Below are positions 5,701 to 5,713 of a stretch of DNA of 5,713 nucleotides, piece by piece. A program made the position numbers and the translations under genes. The notes under the pieces are model-generated. The model did not search any database, was not told the DNA's origin, and worked only from the letters and a program-made list of their open reading frames with translations. Within the stretch, counting starts at the first letter, position 1; each line of letters begins with the position of its first letter. Source of the DNA: an uncultured Erysipelotrichaceae bacterium (lineage in GTDB: Bacteria > Bacillota_I > Bacilli_A > RF39 > UBA660); NCBI GenBank assembly GCA_902797275.1, contig CADBSI010000081.1:1-5713 (forward strand), written 5' to 3'.

Positions 5701-5713
5701 GTGTAAGTTTTTC

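Noticed and set aside
1..5713. Mycoplasma-type genetic code (TGA read as Trp)
   Set aside because: Tryptophans are encoded by TGG and no long frame contains TGA; the 38-residue gene ends with TGA in a normal ATGA overlap.

Overview
This is a very AT-rich window with seven credible protein genes. It looks like chromosomal DNA from a low-GC Firmicute, probably an uncultured gut-type member of the Bacilli. The evidence is a recognisable spore-former protein (YunB), Shine-Dalgarno sequences of the AGAGGTG/AGGTGGTG type, sigma-A-like promoters with TGn-extended -10 boxes, and secreted proteins of the TasA/SipW-dependent type. Tryptophans are encoded by TGG and no long reading frame contains TGA, so the standard bacterial code is in use rather than the Mycoplasma code. 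The lineage is an inference; there is no rRNA or other marker here to fix it.

Left part (1-2258). A single-gene unit encodes a GspE/PilB/ComGA-type secretion or pilus ATPase with all its motifs and an unusual Pro/Thr/Ser-rich tail. It runs towards yunB on the other strand. The two genes share one strong bidirectional terminator, and the terminator stem contains the stop codon of the ATPase. yunB should start at an internal ATG (2258). A sigma-E-like promoter lies directly against that ATG, and no ribosome-binding site is visible.

Middle part (2280-3187). A divergent sigma-A-type promoter drives a two-gene unit: a 38-residue small protein, then an unrecognised 233-residue soluble protein. The two are joined by an ATGA stop/start overlap. 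The unit ends at a second bidirectional terminator, shared with the TasA-like operon that comes from the right.

Right part (3185-5713). This is a TasA-like extracellular protein locus. Two genes on the minus strand, 2 nt apart, encode a 239-residue protein with an N-terminal membrane anchor and a 332-residue protein with a signal peptide. They diverge from a plus-strand gene for a 190-residue secreted TasA-like protein. The two operon partners share a C-terminal Trp-Leu-Glu-Gly/Asp-rich/Cys motif carrying the only cysteine in each protein. The third protein has Trp plus an acidic loop in the same position but no cysteine. No SipW-type signal peptidase is in the window. The locus could make a surface or matrix fibre with an anchoring subunit; this is an inference.

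After the last gene there is a conserved-looking RNA hairpin and then a strong intrinsic terminator. Together they could be a 3' end or the leader of a gene beyond the right edge. No mobile elements, CRISPR arrays, tRNA or rRNA were seen. No gene-free stretch exceeds 300 bases.
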